Part shown: positions 21,543 to 31,553 of the stretch, one piece after another
How the letters are laid out: the number at the start of each line of letters is the position of its first letter
Numbering within the stretch: the stretch's first letter is position 1
Assembly: GCF_000003815.2 (NCBI RefSeq)
Contig: NC_049986.1
Span: 19,933,991-19,997,990 of the forward strand
From: Branchiostoma floridae
Taxonomy: Eukaryota > Chordata > Leptocardii > Amphioxiformes > Branchiostomatidae
Direction: 5' to 3'
DNA length: 64,000 bases
Notes under the pieces: model-generated
Told to the model about the DNA's origin: nothing
Database searches by the model: none
Seen by the model: the letters and a program-made list of their open reading frames with translations, nothing else
Program-made: the position numbers and the translations under genes

Positions 21543-21716
21543 ATGGCTGCAGATGTCAGGTCACACCCCCTTTTTGTGAGGCACCTACTTGTTGTTCTGT
21601 TACTGGTGTGTTCAGCTAGGTACCAAAATGCAGCCGTGTACAAACCGGTGTTGATCATCCATGGTATATTTGATGCTGTAACGGACTTGGACGATTTGCA
21701 GACCATGATAGGAAAG
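21543..21716 (+). CDS. PPT2: PPT2 alternative first exon 2
   Basis: 58 codons: MAADVRSHPLFVR, signal core HLLVVLLLVCSA, spacer RYQNAAV, then YKPVLIIHG and the tail IFDAVTDLDDLQTMIGK. It ends AAG|GTACTG in phase 0. The reading frame is intact. The preceding CCAACATG context is shared with exons 3-6. It fits the same N-terminus of lysosomal PPT2 (signal peptide plus first strand and HG loop). Confidence 0.8.
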
Positions 21717-21920
21717 GTACTGTAACAGTTATGATATCAACCTTAAAGTTTGATATTTTAGCTTTCCTACATTGTAAACACAGTAGTAGTATTTTTGCTG
21801 TCCACAAAAAAAAGAAGAAGAAAAAAAAATACAATTCAGCATCTTCCCTAAAAAAAGATCAACCAATAACTAATTTCTACCTGGTAAGGTGCCCTGGCCT
21901 AGCAGTGGACTAAACTAACT

Positions 21921-22034
21921 TGAGTGGCCTTTGGCATCAAATAAATTTATTTGGGTCAAGCAGACCGAAGGTGTTCAGTGGACTAAGATGAGACATTCAG
22001 AGTTCACTACAGCCAAATTGACCAACTGACCAAC
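21921..22034 (+). promoter_or_regulatory. Shared upstream block before PPT2 first exon 3
   Basis: GAGTGGCCTTTGG at 21922, AAATTTATTTGGGTCAAG, then CAGAGTTCACTACAGCCAAA at 21998, GACCAACATG at the start. Counterpart of the block before exon 2, with substitutions and a short insertion. Confidence 0.45.
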
Positions 22035-22208
22035 ATGCCAGCTGGGAGTTCCAGCTTTCATCCCTCTGTGAGGCAACTACTTGTTGTTCTGATACTGATG
22101 TGTTCAGCGCCGTGCCAAAATGCAGCAGCGTACAAACCCGTGTTGCTTATCCACGGTTTATCAGAGCGCGCAGCGGATATGGAAGGTTTTCAGGACCTGA
22201 TAGGAAAG
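22035..22208 (+). CDS. PPT2: PPT2 alternative first exon 3
   Basis: 58 codons: MPAGSSSFHPSVR, signal core QLLVVLILMCSA, spacer PCQNAAA, YKPVLLIHG, tail LSERAADMEGFQDLIGK. It ends AAG|GTAATC in phase 0. Its tail is closest to exon 4 (ERAADMEG in both), so these two share the most recent duplication or have exchanged sequence. Confidence 0.8.
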
Positions 22209-22383
22209 GTAATCTCAGAATAATTATCTACAGATTACCTACTAGTAACCGACTAACTTTGTTTCTGCTAACTTTGACATTTCGATTTTCCTTCATCCAG
22301 TATTTTTGCTGTCCACACAAAAATATTGTACAATTTAGCAGCATCTTCCACTTCAAAAATTAACTGTCTCTATCTCTGCCCAT

Positions 22384-22473
22384 TGTCACCAAATTTGTTC
22401 TGGTCAAGCGTGCCAAAGTCCTTAAAGCACACTCATATCAGTGTCCACCACAGCCAGATTCTAACTGACCAAC
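22384..22473 (+). promoter_or_regulatory. Shared upstream block before PPT2 first exon 4
   Basis: CACCAAATTTGTTCTGGTCA at 22387, then GTGTCCACCACAGCCAGATT at 22441 and ACTGACCAACATG. It lacks a clear GTGGCCTTTGG half. Confidence 0.4.
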
Positions 22474-22644
22474 ATGTCAGGGAGTCTGACTCTGAGGCTG
22501 AGCTCTTTTATGATGAGGCTGCTTGTTGTTCTGTTACTGGCGTGTTCAGCTCAAAACACCTCAGCGTACAAACCTGTGATGATCATCCATGGTATATTAG
22601 AGCGCGCAGCGGATATGGAAGGTTGGAAAGACATGATAGAAAAG
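22474..22644 (+). CDS. PPT2: PPT2 alternative first exon 4
   Basis: 57 codons: MSGSLTLRLSSFMMR, signal core LLVVLLLACSA, spacer QNTSA, YKPVMIIHG, tail ILERAADMEGWKDMIEK. It ends AAG|GTAGCA in phase 0. Further in-frame ATGs at codons 13-14 would still leave a full hydrophobic core. Confidence 0.8.
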
Positions 22645-22689
22645 GTAGCATTTTTTTTTCACATCTACCATAACCAGCAGGATGTATTT

Positions 22690-22985
22690 TATTTTTAGCC
22701 AGGCATGCATCCGGGCGTCCTTTGGACGAACTGTTTTACAAAACATAACAAACTGGAACGCACTGGATGCCTTAGAGTAATTAAGACACCCCTTACCTTG
22801 GGGAGCAGACCCTCTGACAGGCATAAAATTCTGAGAGACCAGGCCGGGATGCTACTACAGCAGGTCACATGATTGGTACACATGTACATAGAATGACAGG
22901 ATTCAAACCAAGGACCTCTGGGTCATGTACGCTGCAGTAACACCAGCACAACCTCATGAAAGAGATTTGTTACAAGGGCACAAAA
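22690..22985. repeat. Dispersed repeat copy in the PPT2 first-exon array
   Basis: Sequence with GCATGCATCCGGGCGTCC, GGGGAGCAGACCCTCTGACA and CATAAAATT, followed by a degraded B-box-like stretch near 22890 (CAGGATTCAAACC). Related sequence lies at 37080-37210 in the opposite orientation and at 5690-5800. Origin not identified. Confidence 0.45.
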
Positions 22986-23077
22986 TCATGGGACTTTGTG
23001 GGATCTCCCCCTCAAAAAATATCATCCCTTATCAGACAGGGCACTAGTACTTGTAAGCAGTTATTGTCTTCCTGCTG

Positions 23078-23124
23078 AAGTGGCCTTTGGCCCCAAATTT
23101 GTTGGTCAAGCATTAATGTCCAAC
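23078..23124 (+). promoter_or_regulatory. Shared upstream block before PPT2 first exon 5
   Basis: GTGGCCTTTGGCCCCAAATT at 23080, TGTTGGTCAAG, and then almost directly TCCAACATG. The CACTACAGCC half present before exons 2-4 is missing, so this block is a deletion derivative. Confidence 0.4.
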
Positions 23125-23307
23125 ATGTCGGCAACTTTTAGGTCTCATCCTTGTCTTGTGGGACAACTAAATGTAGTACTTGTTGTTCTATTACTGGTAT
23201 GTTCAACTCCGTGCAAAAGCACCGTAGCGCACAAACCCGTGTTGATCATCCATGGACTATTTGGGGTTCTAACAGGCTTTAGTGATTTGCAGCACATTAT
23301 AGAAAAG
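23125..23307 (+). CDS. PPT2: PPT2 alternative first exon 5
   Basis: 61 codons from the ATG in the CCAACATG context; an in-frame ATG three codons upstream (23116) is possible. MSATFRSHPCLVG, long signal core (LNVVLVVLLLVCS), spacer TPCKSTVA, HKPVLIIHG, tail LFGVLTGFSDLQHIIEK. It ends AAG|GTAACC in phase 0. The Tyr of YKP is His here, the only copy with that change. Confidence 0.78.
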
Positions 23308-23685
23308 GTAACCTTAAGTTCTTTGTAGAACAACCCAAGTCATTTAGAATATTCTGTTTTTCAGTCTTATTACATGTAGGACGTCATATTAGTATATATG
23401 GCTGCTGGTTGAGCTACTTGTGCCTGCATGGCGTAATGGCAATTTTTAAAGGTATATAACACACATTTGATGACGTCATCAGCCATTCTGAGTTTTGATT
23501 GGGTGAAGTTGCAAATGGAAGAAAGAAACAGAATGCAGCCAGCAGGCCAGCAAAAATAACATGTTTTCCTTCAGAAACATAAAAAAGCCCGATGAGTGTT
23601 TCTAACTGGAGTGATACTACCCGATGTACCCTTCTCTACTCATACTGAGTCATAGTGTGAGTTTAAATTAGTGGCAGTTGCCAAC
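23308..23685. other. Spacer between PPT2 first exons 5 and 6
   Basis: No repeat family or gene is recognised. A TGACGTCATCA stretch at about 23470 matches a CRE/AP-1-like site about 210 bases upstream of exon 6, which could belong to its promoter. Confidence 0.3.
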
Positions 23686-23862
23686 ATGTCAGGTTTTGGG
23701 TCCTACCTGTCTTGTGTGGTGCTAGTAGTAGTACATGTCTTCTTGCTACTGCTGCCTACAAATCAGTACCAACATGCCACGGCATACAAACCTGTCCTAG
23801 TGTTTCATGGAGTACTCATGGATGTTGTGGAACTTCAGTCTTTTCAAGATATGATAACGAAG
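23686..23862 (+). CDS. PPT2: PPT2 alternative first exon 6
   Basis: 59 codons: MSGFGSYLSC, signal core VVLVVVHVFLLLL, spacer PTNQYQHATA, YKPVLVFHG, tail VLMDVVELQSFQDMITK. It ends AAG|GTATGT in phase 0. Its upstream flank is unlike that of exons 2-5 apart from CCAACATG. Confidence 0.78.
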
Positions 23863-24334
23863 GTATGTAGCAATCAGGATTTTTACAGGGTAGTATAGGG
23901 GGCAGTGTTGAGTATAGGGGGCATCTTTGTATGGCAATCAAATACTAGTAGTCATAAGATAGTGCTTGTTTGGGGGTCAGGGAAATCCGCCCCCTGTAAC
24001 GTTTTTGAATTTATAATAGTAATATTACTTTCAGAAACACTAGTACTATTCCCTGCATTTTGAAGTGCTCAGTAAGATAGTGAGTGAAGGCCGAATGTTA
24101 TCGAATAAAGCCAAAATGTTTTACCTTAAAGCTTTGTTACAAAACAAAAGAAAAATCCCCTAGGCTTAAAACAGCATTTCAAAATGGTGGCAGCTGCTCT
24201 AAACCTGAGAAACCAAGTGTGAGTATAAGCAACAATGGTCAGCAGGGCAGTTCACAAGTATGTTGATTAAGTACCTGGATACCAATACCTTGATACCACA
24301 TACAGGAGAGAAGGTATCATATAAACATGTTTCC

Positions 24335-24506
24335 TAGTCTCCAAGCAGACCCTACGGTGCCTTAGAAATAGTATCAAAGCTGGCAAGGTACCAGGTGCCC
24401 GGTGCCCGTTTGACTCCCTTAGCCGGCTATCTCCCTTTGGCCGGCTATACTCCTTTGCCAGCTTTGATATTGTTTCCAAGGCACCGTAGGGTCTGCTTGG
24501 AGACTA
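24335..24506. mobile_element. Inverted-repeat element, family A copy 1
   Basis: Arms of about 55 bases begin TAGTCTCCAAGCAGACCCTA and end with its complement. A perfect 9-base direct repeat, CATGTTTCC, flanks it at 24326-24334 and 24507-24515. A second copy is at 33244-33606. The 9-base target duplication and long arms suggest a Mutator-like non-autonomous family. Confidence 0.85.
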
Positions 24507-24672
24507 CATGTTTCCCACATGTTTATATAACTACGCCCCCTTTACCATGGGACCTGTTTTACATGGTCTGGAGATAGTTTGATCTGGACATCATTTCTTT
24601 TGAAAACAGTGTTTAAATCTATTGACAATACATAGAACTTTGATAATAACTTGCATTCATGTAACGGTTTCT

Positions 24673-25295
24673 AGACGACTCGGCACCTGAGACAACTCGG
24701 CCCTAGTCGGCACCATACTTACTCGGCACATAACTTTTATATTTTGCACTCGAAGAATGATAATTCTATCATTCCGGCAGCATAATAAGTGACATAAGAA
24801 TGTAAAAATCAATCTCACCCTATGAGGTAACGTTTTAGATACAAATTTTTAGGATACAAGATCGTCCAATTCCAAAACATGTTGCGGGCCCCGCCGGCGA
24901 CGCCATTTTTAGTTGTTATATCGGCGTTCTTTCACGATGTCACTCTACTTCTCTTCTACTATGACCGTGTTTGCAAGTACGTACAAATGAAAATAGATGT
25001 AATAAGCATTTCAATATATTTTGTTGGTCATAGATTACAACTGTCTGTGGGTTTCAAAAACACGTTGAGATGACTGATCTGATATAGACAGAGCGTCGGC
25101 CGCGCCGTTCAAAGTTACATTGAAGTTGAAGTGACGTTCAGAGCCTCAAAATGTCCGTAAAATTGTGCCGACTGTATGACTTACAAGTTATTGCAGTGAG
25201 AGAAATGTTTTGCAGTTAAAATATTGTGAAGGTTTGTGAGAAACGCAATTCCCAATTGGCTAGGTGCCGAGTCGTCCCAGGTGCCGAGTTGTCCT
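24673..25295. mobile_element. Inverted-repeat element with CTCGGCACCT end motifs
   Basis: The left end carries GACGACTCGGCACCT and GACAACTCGGC (24674-24703). The right end carries the same two motifs inverted (25263-25295), so each end has a doubled motif. No transposase frame is seen in about 620 bases and no clear target duplication was found. Confidence 0.6.
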
Positions 25296-25983
25296 GATAA
25301 TCACAAATTCTATGATACTTGGTAATTTTGGTATCTTGAGTTTGATTTACCCCATACTTGAATTTTTGTTCTATTTATTCTCGTGCGGCAAAATCACGAA
25401 AGATATAGATTGGTGAAATTGAACTGGATCGGTCCTTAATTTGACATTTTCTAGAAAGAACTGAAAAACTGGTTTCCGCACATTTTACATGCTTCCGGCT
25501 GCCCCCCTCCCCATTGGTGCTTTTTGTCGATTAAAAATCTTTTAGCTGACTAAATCTACTCGCTATTGTGTTTGGTTTACTTATAGAAAGCCTATAGATT
25601 AAACCATACTTACGGTATAACTGCCAAGTGTTCCAAGAGTTCGCTAGAAGCAAAACTCTTGTCGTCAAACAAAACAGACGGAGAACTCCATTTTGGAACG
25701 CGCGCGGTCTCCAACAACAAATACTGTAAACATGGCCAAGAATTTGGTGCCAACAAAATTACGTAATGATATAAGAGAATAAAAGTTTAACTTACAATTT
25801 TTACAATAACTGACAACTAAAATGATTAATAATTCTTTTTTTATCAACCATTCTGTGAAATTTTATTTAAAAGAATAAAATTTACATAAGTCATTTTAAA
25901 AAAACTTTCTCAACATTCGCACCGAGCGAATAGATTGCTACTTAAACTCACTATATTTCGGTCACGATAGGTCAACAACAAAC

Positions 25984-26151
25984 ATGGCGGCGGGGTGCGT
26001 AAAAGTTTTCCCCAAATTCGTCCTTTCGTCGTTCCTGGTGCTTCTCTCCGCGTTACTGGTCCAAATCAGGGCCTACAAGCCCATAATCATCATACACGGC
26101 ATATTCGATCACGCCAGTACCTTTGACAACTTCAGCGTCGCGATCAAAAAG
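25984..26151 (+). CDS. PPT2: PPT2 alternative first exon 7 (most proximal, probably ancestral)
   Basis: 56 codons: MAAGCVKVFPKFV, signal core LSSFLVLLSALLV, spacer QIRA, YKPIIIIHG, tail IFDHASTFDNFSVAIKK. It ends AAG|GTTCGT in phase 0. The start lies in AACATGGCGGCGG, a YY1-type element at many animal transcription starts. The tail (IFDxxSTF) is the closest of the seven to the human PPT2 pattern GLFDSSYSF, which with its proximity to exon 2 argues that this is the original first exon. Confidence 0.88.
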
Positions 26152-26384
26152 GTTCGTAACATGCGTTTTTTGAAGGTTAGACATCCTGGTAAACAAACAT
26201 GATCGTAACGTTGACATGATAAATGTTTACCTGCACATAATTTGGGAAGCAAATTCTTCTTCCTTTTCTGCTTCTCCAAACAAATAAGGTCAATGTGCGC
26301 TGGACCAGATGGTTGTCATGTCACCATGGTTACTGGTAGAGTAGCAGACACCCTGTCCTGTGGTGTTCGATATTTGTAGAATGC

Positions 26385-26770
26385 AGCAAGCCGCAGCATT
26401 CTGCAGTGGCGTCCTCTCTCCGAAAGGAGGAGGAACGCCCGCCTCACCTTCTTTTATAAGTTAGTTAACAACAAGATTAACATAGACACACAGAACCTAC
26501 TGATTCCGACCCAAGGGCGAACCCGAGGCAGCCATCAACATAAGTACAAACCAATCTTTGCAAGAACAGACACATACAAGTACTCATATTTTCCTAGAAC
26601 AATTCCGGAGTGGAATTCCCTGCCTGGTGCGGTAGTAAGTGCTCCCACAGTTGAGAGCTTCCGCGCCAGGCAGGAGGGCTGCCCGCCCTAACCCGGGACC
26701 TCAGCTCCCCCCCTACTTTGCCCCTTGCGGGGTTATATGGGGGTAACCCATGATGATGATGATGATGATG
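26385..26770 (+). mobile_element. 3' end of a non-LTR retrotransposon with (GAT)n tail
   Basis: The plus strand decodes, with stops kept out over about 95 codons, to a reverse-transcriptase C-terminal tail: LQWRPLSERRRNARLTFFY, then TQGRTRGSHQHKYKPIFART and YSYFPRTIPEWNSLPGAVV. This FPRTI.WN.LP signature is typical of CR1/L2/Jockey-group elements. The rest of the ORF is absent (5' truncation). It ends in a short (ATG)n repeat at 26752-26770. It lies in the long intron between PPT2 first exon 7 and common exon 2. Confidence 0.8.
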
Positions 26771-27969
26771 CAAGTGAGTCAGGACAGCTAGAGAGCTAGC
26801 TCATATAGTTAAATTAAGCGTGTGTAAGGTTGTGTTTCACTTTCAGAAAAGATAAACAGATCTAGAGCAGAAGTTTGTTAGGCCAGACAATTTGAAGGTT
26901 AACATTATGTATCTGTTTGCAAGTCACAGTTACCTATCTACTTGTCTTCAATGATATGTCAGCTATTCATATTCGCACCACAGTTGTCCGATCCAACATC
27001 ATGCAACTTTGACTAGAAAACTGTCACTTTAAATGTAATGTTGTGTAGAAATGTAGAAATTAGAGGGGCGAGTAGGAACAGAAAGAAACCAACATGCCGG
27101 ATCGAACCCGGGTTGGCAGATTACCAACCAGCAGTGAAACCACTGTGCTAGAAAAGGCTGATCAGCCATTTCACACAGCTGTTTGACACTTCTTACACCC
27201 CCCCACCCCCACACTGTTACAGTTGTCTTGTCAGCTATTGGTAACAAAAAAGTTGTAATTTGATATTACAACTAACATCATATGATTTGGGGGACATTTT
27301 AGCTACTGTTCTATAGCTATTTAGCCCAATCATTTCAGGTTATTGTCATTATTATCATCAATGATCTAGGTATGACGTTCCAATAGGTGTCATGTACCAG
27401 AAACGTGATGTAATCATCAAGGAGCTTTTATCAGAGCTCCTTGGTAATCATGCATGACTCTTTCCAAATTTTTTATTTAGAAGCTATGAGTTGTAGTAAT
27501 TTGTCCATGGATAGCAGCTCAGATAATCTATTACATGTACACTTCAAATGATCTTAAAATCGATTTCAGATCCCTGCAAAACAATATGCAAAACAGTGGA
27601 TTGACATGGCTCCTAGTCTATTAATCAATTGAAATTGTCAGGAACACCAAGGAAATCCTGGATGGAATGTGTTTGGAGAGACATTAAAACGTGCGGTCAG
27701 AGTGACAGGGGTGAACCCACTGGACAGAGCAGCATGGAAGTGCAGTGTAAAAACTAACAGACTGTTGCCTACCCGAGTCAGGGACCCCATCAGTAGTATA
27801 ATCAAATACTGGATAGAACTACTATTGGCGCTCAGTTCAGTTCCATTCATTTCATCCTCGTAGTATGAGGTGCCACGAAGAATGCCGCTCCAGACTTCTT
27901 AATCCAGCATGGCGGCCAGCAGATCGCGGTCCTTATGATAATAAATGAATGGATCTGTTGATAAATCTG
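26771..27969. other. PPT2 intron 1, remaining part
   Basis: No gene. A C-tract lies at about 27198-27210, and a tRNA B-box-like GGATCGAACCCGGG at about 27101 suggests a small SINE remnant. Confidence 0.4.
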
Positions 27970-28008
27970 GATCTCTGGCACCAATGTGACCATCATCGAT
28001 GAGTACAC
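27970..28008 (+). pseudogene. Echo of PPT2 common exon 2 (fragment)
   Basis: About 34 identical bases (CTGGCACCAATGTGACCATC and on to GATGAGTACACA) match 28103-28136 inside common exon 2, only 130 bases upstream of it. The exon's own acceptor is not copied and no other AG with a pyrimidine tract directly precedes the fragment, so it is unlikely to be spliced. Confidence 0.8.
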
Positions 28009-28093
28009 ATTTGTTCATACTGTATCACGTGCACATTCATTCCAATTAAACAGATGATCCTGCATTAGTAATGTTTTTCTCTCCCCTCTCCAG

Positions 28094-31000
28094 GCCCACC
28101 CTGGCACCAATGTGACCATCATCGATGAGTACACAGAACTGTTCAGCCTCTATCCCATGTGGGAGCAGGTCAGGGGGTTTCAGAAGACCATGGCTCCCAT
28201 CATGCAACAGGCCAAGGATGGGGTGCACATTATCTGCTATTCTCAGGGTCAGTTATAACACATTTAGTTTCTTTGCAGTAATAAAGATTTTCAAGTTTTG
28301 AACCAATATAAGGAAAAATCATGATGTATTTTTACTTTGACATCATTCTTAGCCTAATATTGTACATGTGTATTCTTATAATTGAAGTTATTTGGTTTGA
28401 GTTTTCAATGAAAAGTTCAAGGAAACCATAACACAATACAGTTTGCCCCCGTATATACTCACTGATGCTGCATATTGGTACAATTCCCTTTATATCACTT
28501 TAGATTCTCGTGTGGCAACTTATTATGGCATCTGGTGGAGTTATGAGAGTAACTGTTGATGTTACCATGAGTACACAGATTACTTAATTCTGATATACCG
28601 GTCTTGATCACATTTCTTTCAGTCAAAAGGCACTGTTATTTTCCTTGTAAGACCAACAGATATATTTGTCATATGACAAAATTCTGTTGTTTGATTGTTT
28701 GTATGACAGGTGGCCTTATATGTCGAGGTGTTCTAGAGTCGATGGACGACCACAACGTGGACACCTTTATTTCACTGTCTTCTCCACTCATGGGGCAATA
28801 TGGAGGTAAAACTGCAACATCTTATTGCTTTATCTACATGTGTATCGTTCATTCAAATCTAATTGACTAATTTCATGTAAAATCAAACAAGGATAATTGG
28901 AGAAAATGGAGATGCTCTACATAGAAGAGAACAAAACACTGTGTTTTATTTTAAATTTTAATTTAAATCTGATTTGATTGCCAAACTGCTCATAAAAAGG
29001 ATAGAATTTGACAACTTTATTCTTTCAGAAGATTGATTTGAGAAAAAATCGAACAAAAGAACTCCATTTGCTTGCAGTGGAGTGTGTTCTATTTAATTGA
29101 TGGAAGCCTGTGTGATACAACTAAGAAGCCCGATATGGAAAATAAGTTCCAGTCTGGAACACTTGTATCGTACATTATCACGACCCAGGTATGACATAAG
29201 CACATACATATATCATCACTAATAATAATGATAATATTATTATATCTTAAGGCATGAGTACTAGTGTCAGGTGATAAAGTTGCTCTGCTATTTATTTTTA
29301 TTTTCTTGATAATAGAGAGAGAGAAAAAAAGGGGGAAAAACATCAAACATGTGCCAAATCTGATTATCATGCCTTTTCCCTCCCATTGCAGACACAGAGT
29401 ACCTGAAGTATGTGTTTCCCCACTATCTGAAGGAGAACCTGTATAAAGTAGCCTATACTTCCTATGGACAGGACATCTCCATCAGTAACTACTGGAACGG
29501 TAAATATGGACTGTCTTATTAATTTCAATACAAGTTCTATAATTACTGTGAATAAGAGATGCTGTACGCAATGTTCACATATATCTAATGTACTTGTTCA
29601 GCAAATTTCTGTTGTTCAAGCTAACCTTTAGTGTATTTCTTTTTTGTCATTAACACTAGAAGCAAACCATTTGGTCAATGGAAGATGAGCCCATGATTAT
29701 GTCTAGATACATGTACATTATACACATTGGTGTATCAGGAACCTGCAGCTGGCCCTTCGTCAAACACTGCTCTAATTTCCTGCTTACATTGTTGCAAGCA
29801 TGCTGACAGTTCTGTGCAAGAATATGACGGTCATGGATGGATGCCATTAGTATATAAATAATCAATGATTTTGTTGTTTATGTTGTTTACTTGTTTACTC
29901 CCCAGACCCCCACCACCAGGACCTCTACAAGGAGAACAGTGTTTTCCTCGCTGTTTTAAACAACCAGACGGCCAAAAATGACAAAAGTAAAGGTAAGGGT
30001 ACTGCAGAGATACAAATTACGTTTAGTCTGTGTAATGCAAACTCTGCTATCCGGAGCTTGTAGCCTCCTCCCCGCGGAGCGGCAATGTAGGATGGGCCTA
30101 AGAAGCGCGATTAAATCAGGCTAAGATTACATTAATAAATCTATCAACATTCATCATTATATATATGAATATCACTCTGATTTGAGTTCACCATATATTT
30201 GGTTTCTGTTTTTTCAAAGGCATGATATGAATGCAAATTTATATTCTGTATGATTTTAATCTGCAGTACTACTTCTACTATTCCAGGAAGAGTAGTAATG
30301 TATCACTAAGGGAGATTCTGATAAACCAAACCAAATTACCCAAAACCAAAAAAAACTATGGAGGTTAAAATCTTATGATTTGCCAAAACCAAATAAATGA
30401 ATTTGCTGTATTCAGGGTAAGACAGTACAAGCTGTGTTGTGAGCTGGAAACTGATGAATTTTCCCATCACAGACTGTTTTTTTTTCCACCCCAGAATACA
30501 AGAATAACTTCCTCAAGCTGAAGAAACTGGTGCTGATTGGAGGGCCAGATGATGGTGTCATTACCCCCTGGCAGTCCAGGTAGGAACTGCAGCCTTGTCT
30601 GGTTGTTCATAGGAATACAAAAATGATCTGAGCAGACTGAACTAACATGATGCTGATAATATTAATGTTGAAAGCTGTTAATCATTGTTCTGTGTTTTTT
30701 TTTTCCAGCCACTTTGGTTTCTATGATGACAATGAGACAGTGGTGGAGATGAAAGAACAGGAGGTATGTCATCCTTTCCTGGCTCTGTCATTCCATTTTC
30801 AAAGCCTTTTCACACCTTGGCCTTTGGACCAGGGCTGTCTCCAGGACCCAGGACGTAAATTTGCTTGTTGGAAAAAACTCTCAGAAAATCGAATGAGAAT
30901 GATTGTATTTTCCTAGGCTCAAAATGACACACTTCATAATCATGCAACCTAACATGATGAGCTCCCAAGCAATGAGATGGCACTGATTCATTCATTCATC

Positions 31001-31553
31001 TAATGCTTTGCAGCACTTCTCAGCTGATTCAGGGTTGGACAAGTTGTAAAATTCACTTGTCCTATTAGGCAAGTACATATTAAAAGATTTGCTTGCCCGA
31101 AATATTATTAATTGAATAACATTTTTAGATATTTTTTCACTAACTGTCTTCCACTTTGAAATGGAATTCTTTTATTTTTGGCTCTGTTTTTCTGTGTTTA
31201 CCAATGCTTGATGCCATGACTATGAAAGGTAACAAGAATATCAAAATCTTTCTCATGGAAAAATCTTACTTGTCCAATCAGGCAAGTGGGGTAAGACTTG
31301 GGGTAGGACTTGCAGTTGCCCAATCAGCATTTTCACTTGCCCTGGACAATTGGGCTAATGGACTTGTCCAACCCTGTGATAACATATTGTACACTTCTCT
31401 TCTCTGTAGGTGTACCAGAGGGACTACTTTGGGCTGAAGACCATGGATGCGAGGGGAGATGTCACGACGTACGAGATCCCTGGGGTTCAACATCTCAATT
31501 GGCACAAAAATCTCACAGTTTTCAACGACTACATCGAAAAGTGGCTTACTTGA
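28094..31553 (+). CDS. PPT2: PPT2 common body, lysosomal palmitoyl-protein thioesterase 2 (exons 2-8)
   Basis: Exons 28094-28247, 28710-28805, 29392-29499, 29906-29992, 30495-30579, 30709-30763 and 31410-31553 read in frame to 242 residues. With a 56-residue first exon the protein is 298 residues, close to the 302 of human PPT2. Exon 2 ends in the nucleophile elbow (CYSQG|G, catalytic Ser). Exon 3 has [20 protein letters not shown]. Exon 4 has ISNYWN. Exon 6 has the acidic residue motif [13 protein letters not shown]. Exon 8 has HLNWHKN, with the catalytic His, before the C-terminal helix. All catalytic features are intact. Known role: alpha/beta-hydrolase in lysosomes that cleaves acyl thioesters, preferring S-acyl-CoA over palmitoylated proteins compared with PPT1. 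Exon 2 accepts in phase 0, matching all seven first exons. Confidence 0.95.
31030..31376. mobile_element. Inverted-repeat element, family C copy 1
   Basis: It starts CAGGGTTGGACAAGT and ends with the complement (ACTTGTCCAACCCTG). The interior has repeated ACTTG(T/C)CC words. Probable 5-base target duplications TGATT/TGATA are at 31025-31029 and 31377-31381. A relative is at 50890-51257. Lies in PPT2 intron between exons 7 and 8. Confidence 0.75.

Larger units (their letters stand above)
23863..25983. other. Spacer between PPT2 first exons 6 and 7 with two inverted-repeat elements
   Basis: Holds the elements at 24335-24506 and 24673-25295. The rest (25300-25980) is AT-rich. A GC-rich patch at 25680-25710 (CGCGCGCGG) and the ATGGCGGCGG at the exon 7 start suggest that the principal promoter lies just upstream of exon 7. 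Confidence 0.4.

Noticed and set aside
20174-23862. The distal PPT2 first exons as separate truncated pseudogenes
   Set aside because: All six have intact frames, signal cores, the conserved HG motif and matching donors, and no trace of downstream PPT2 exons lies between them; alternative first exons fit better.
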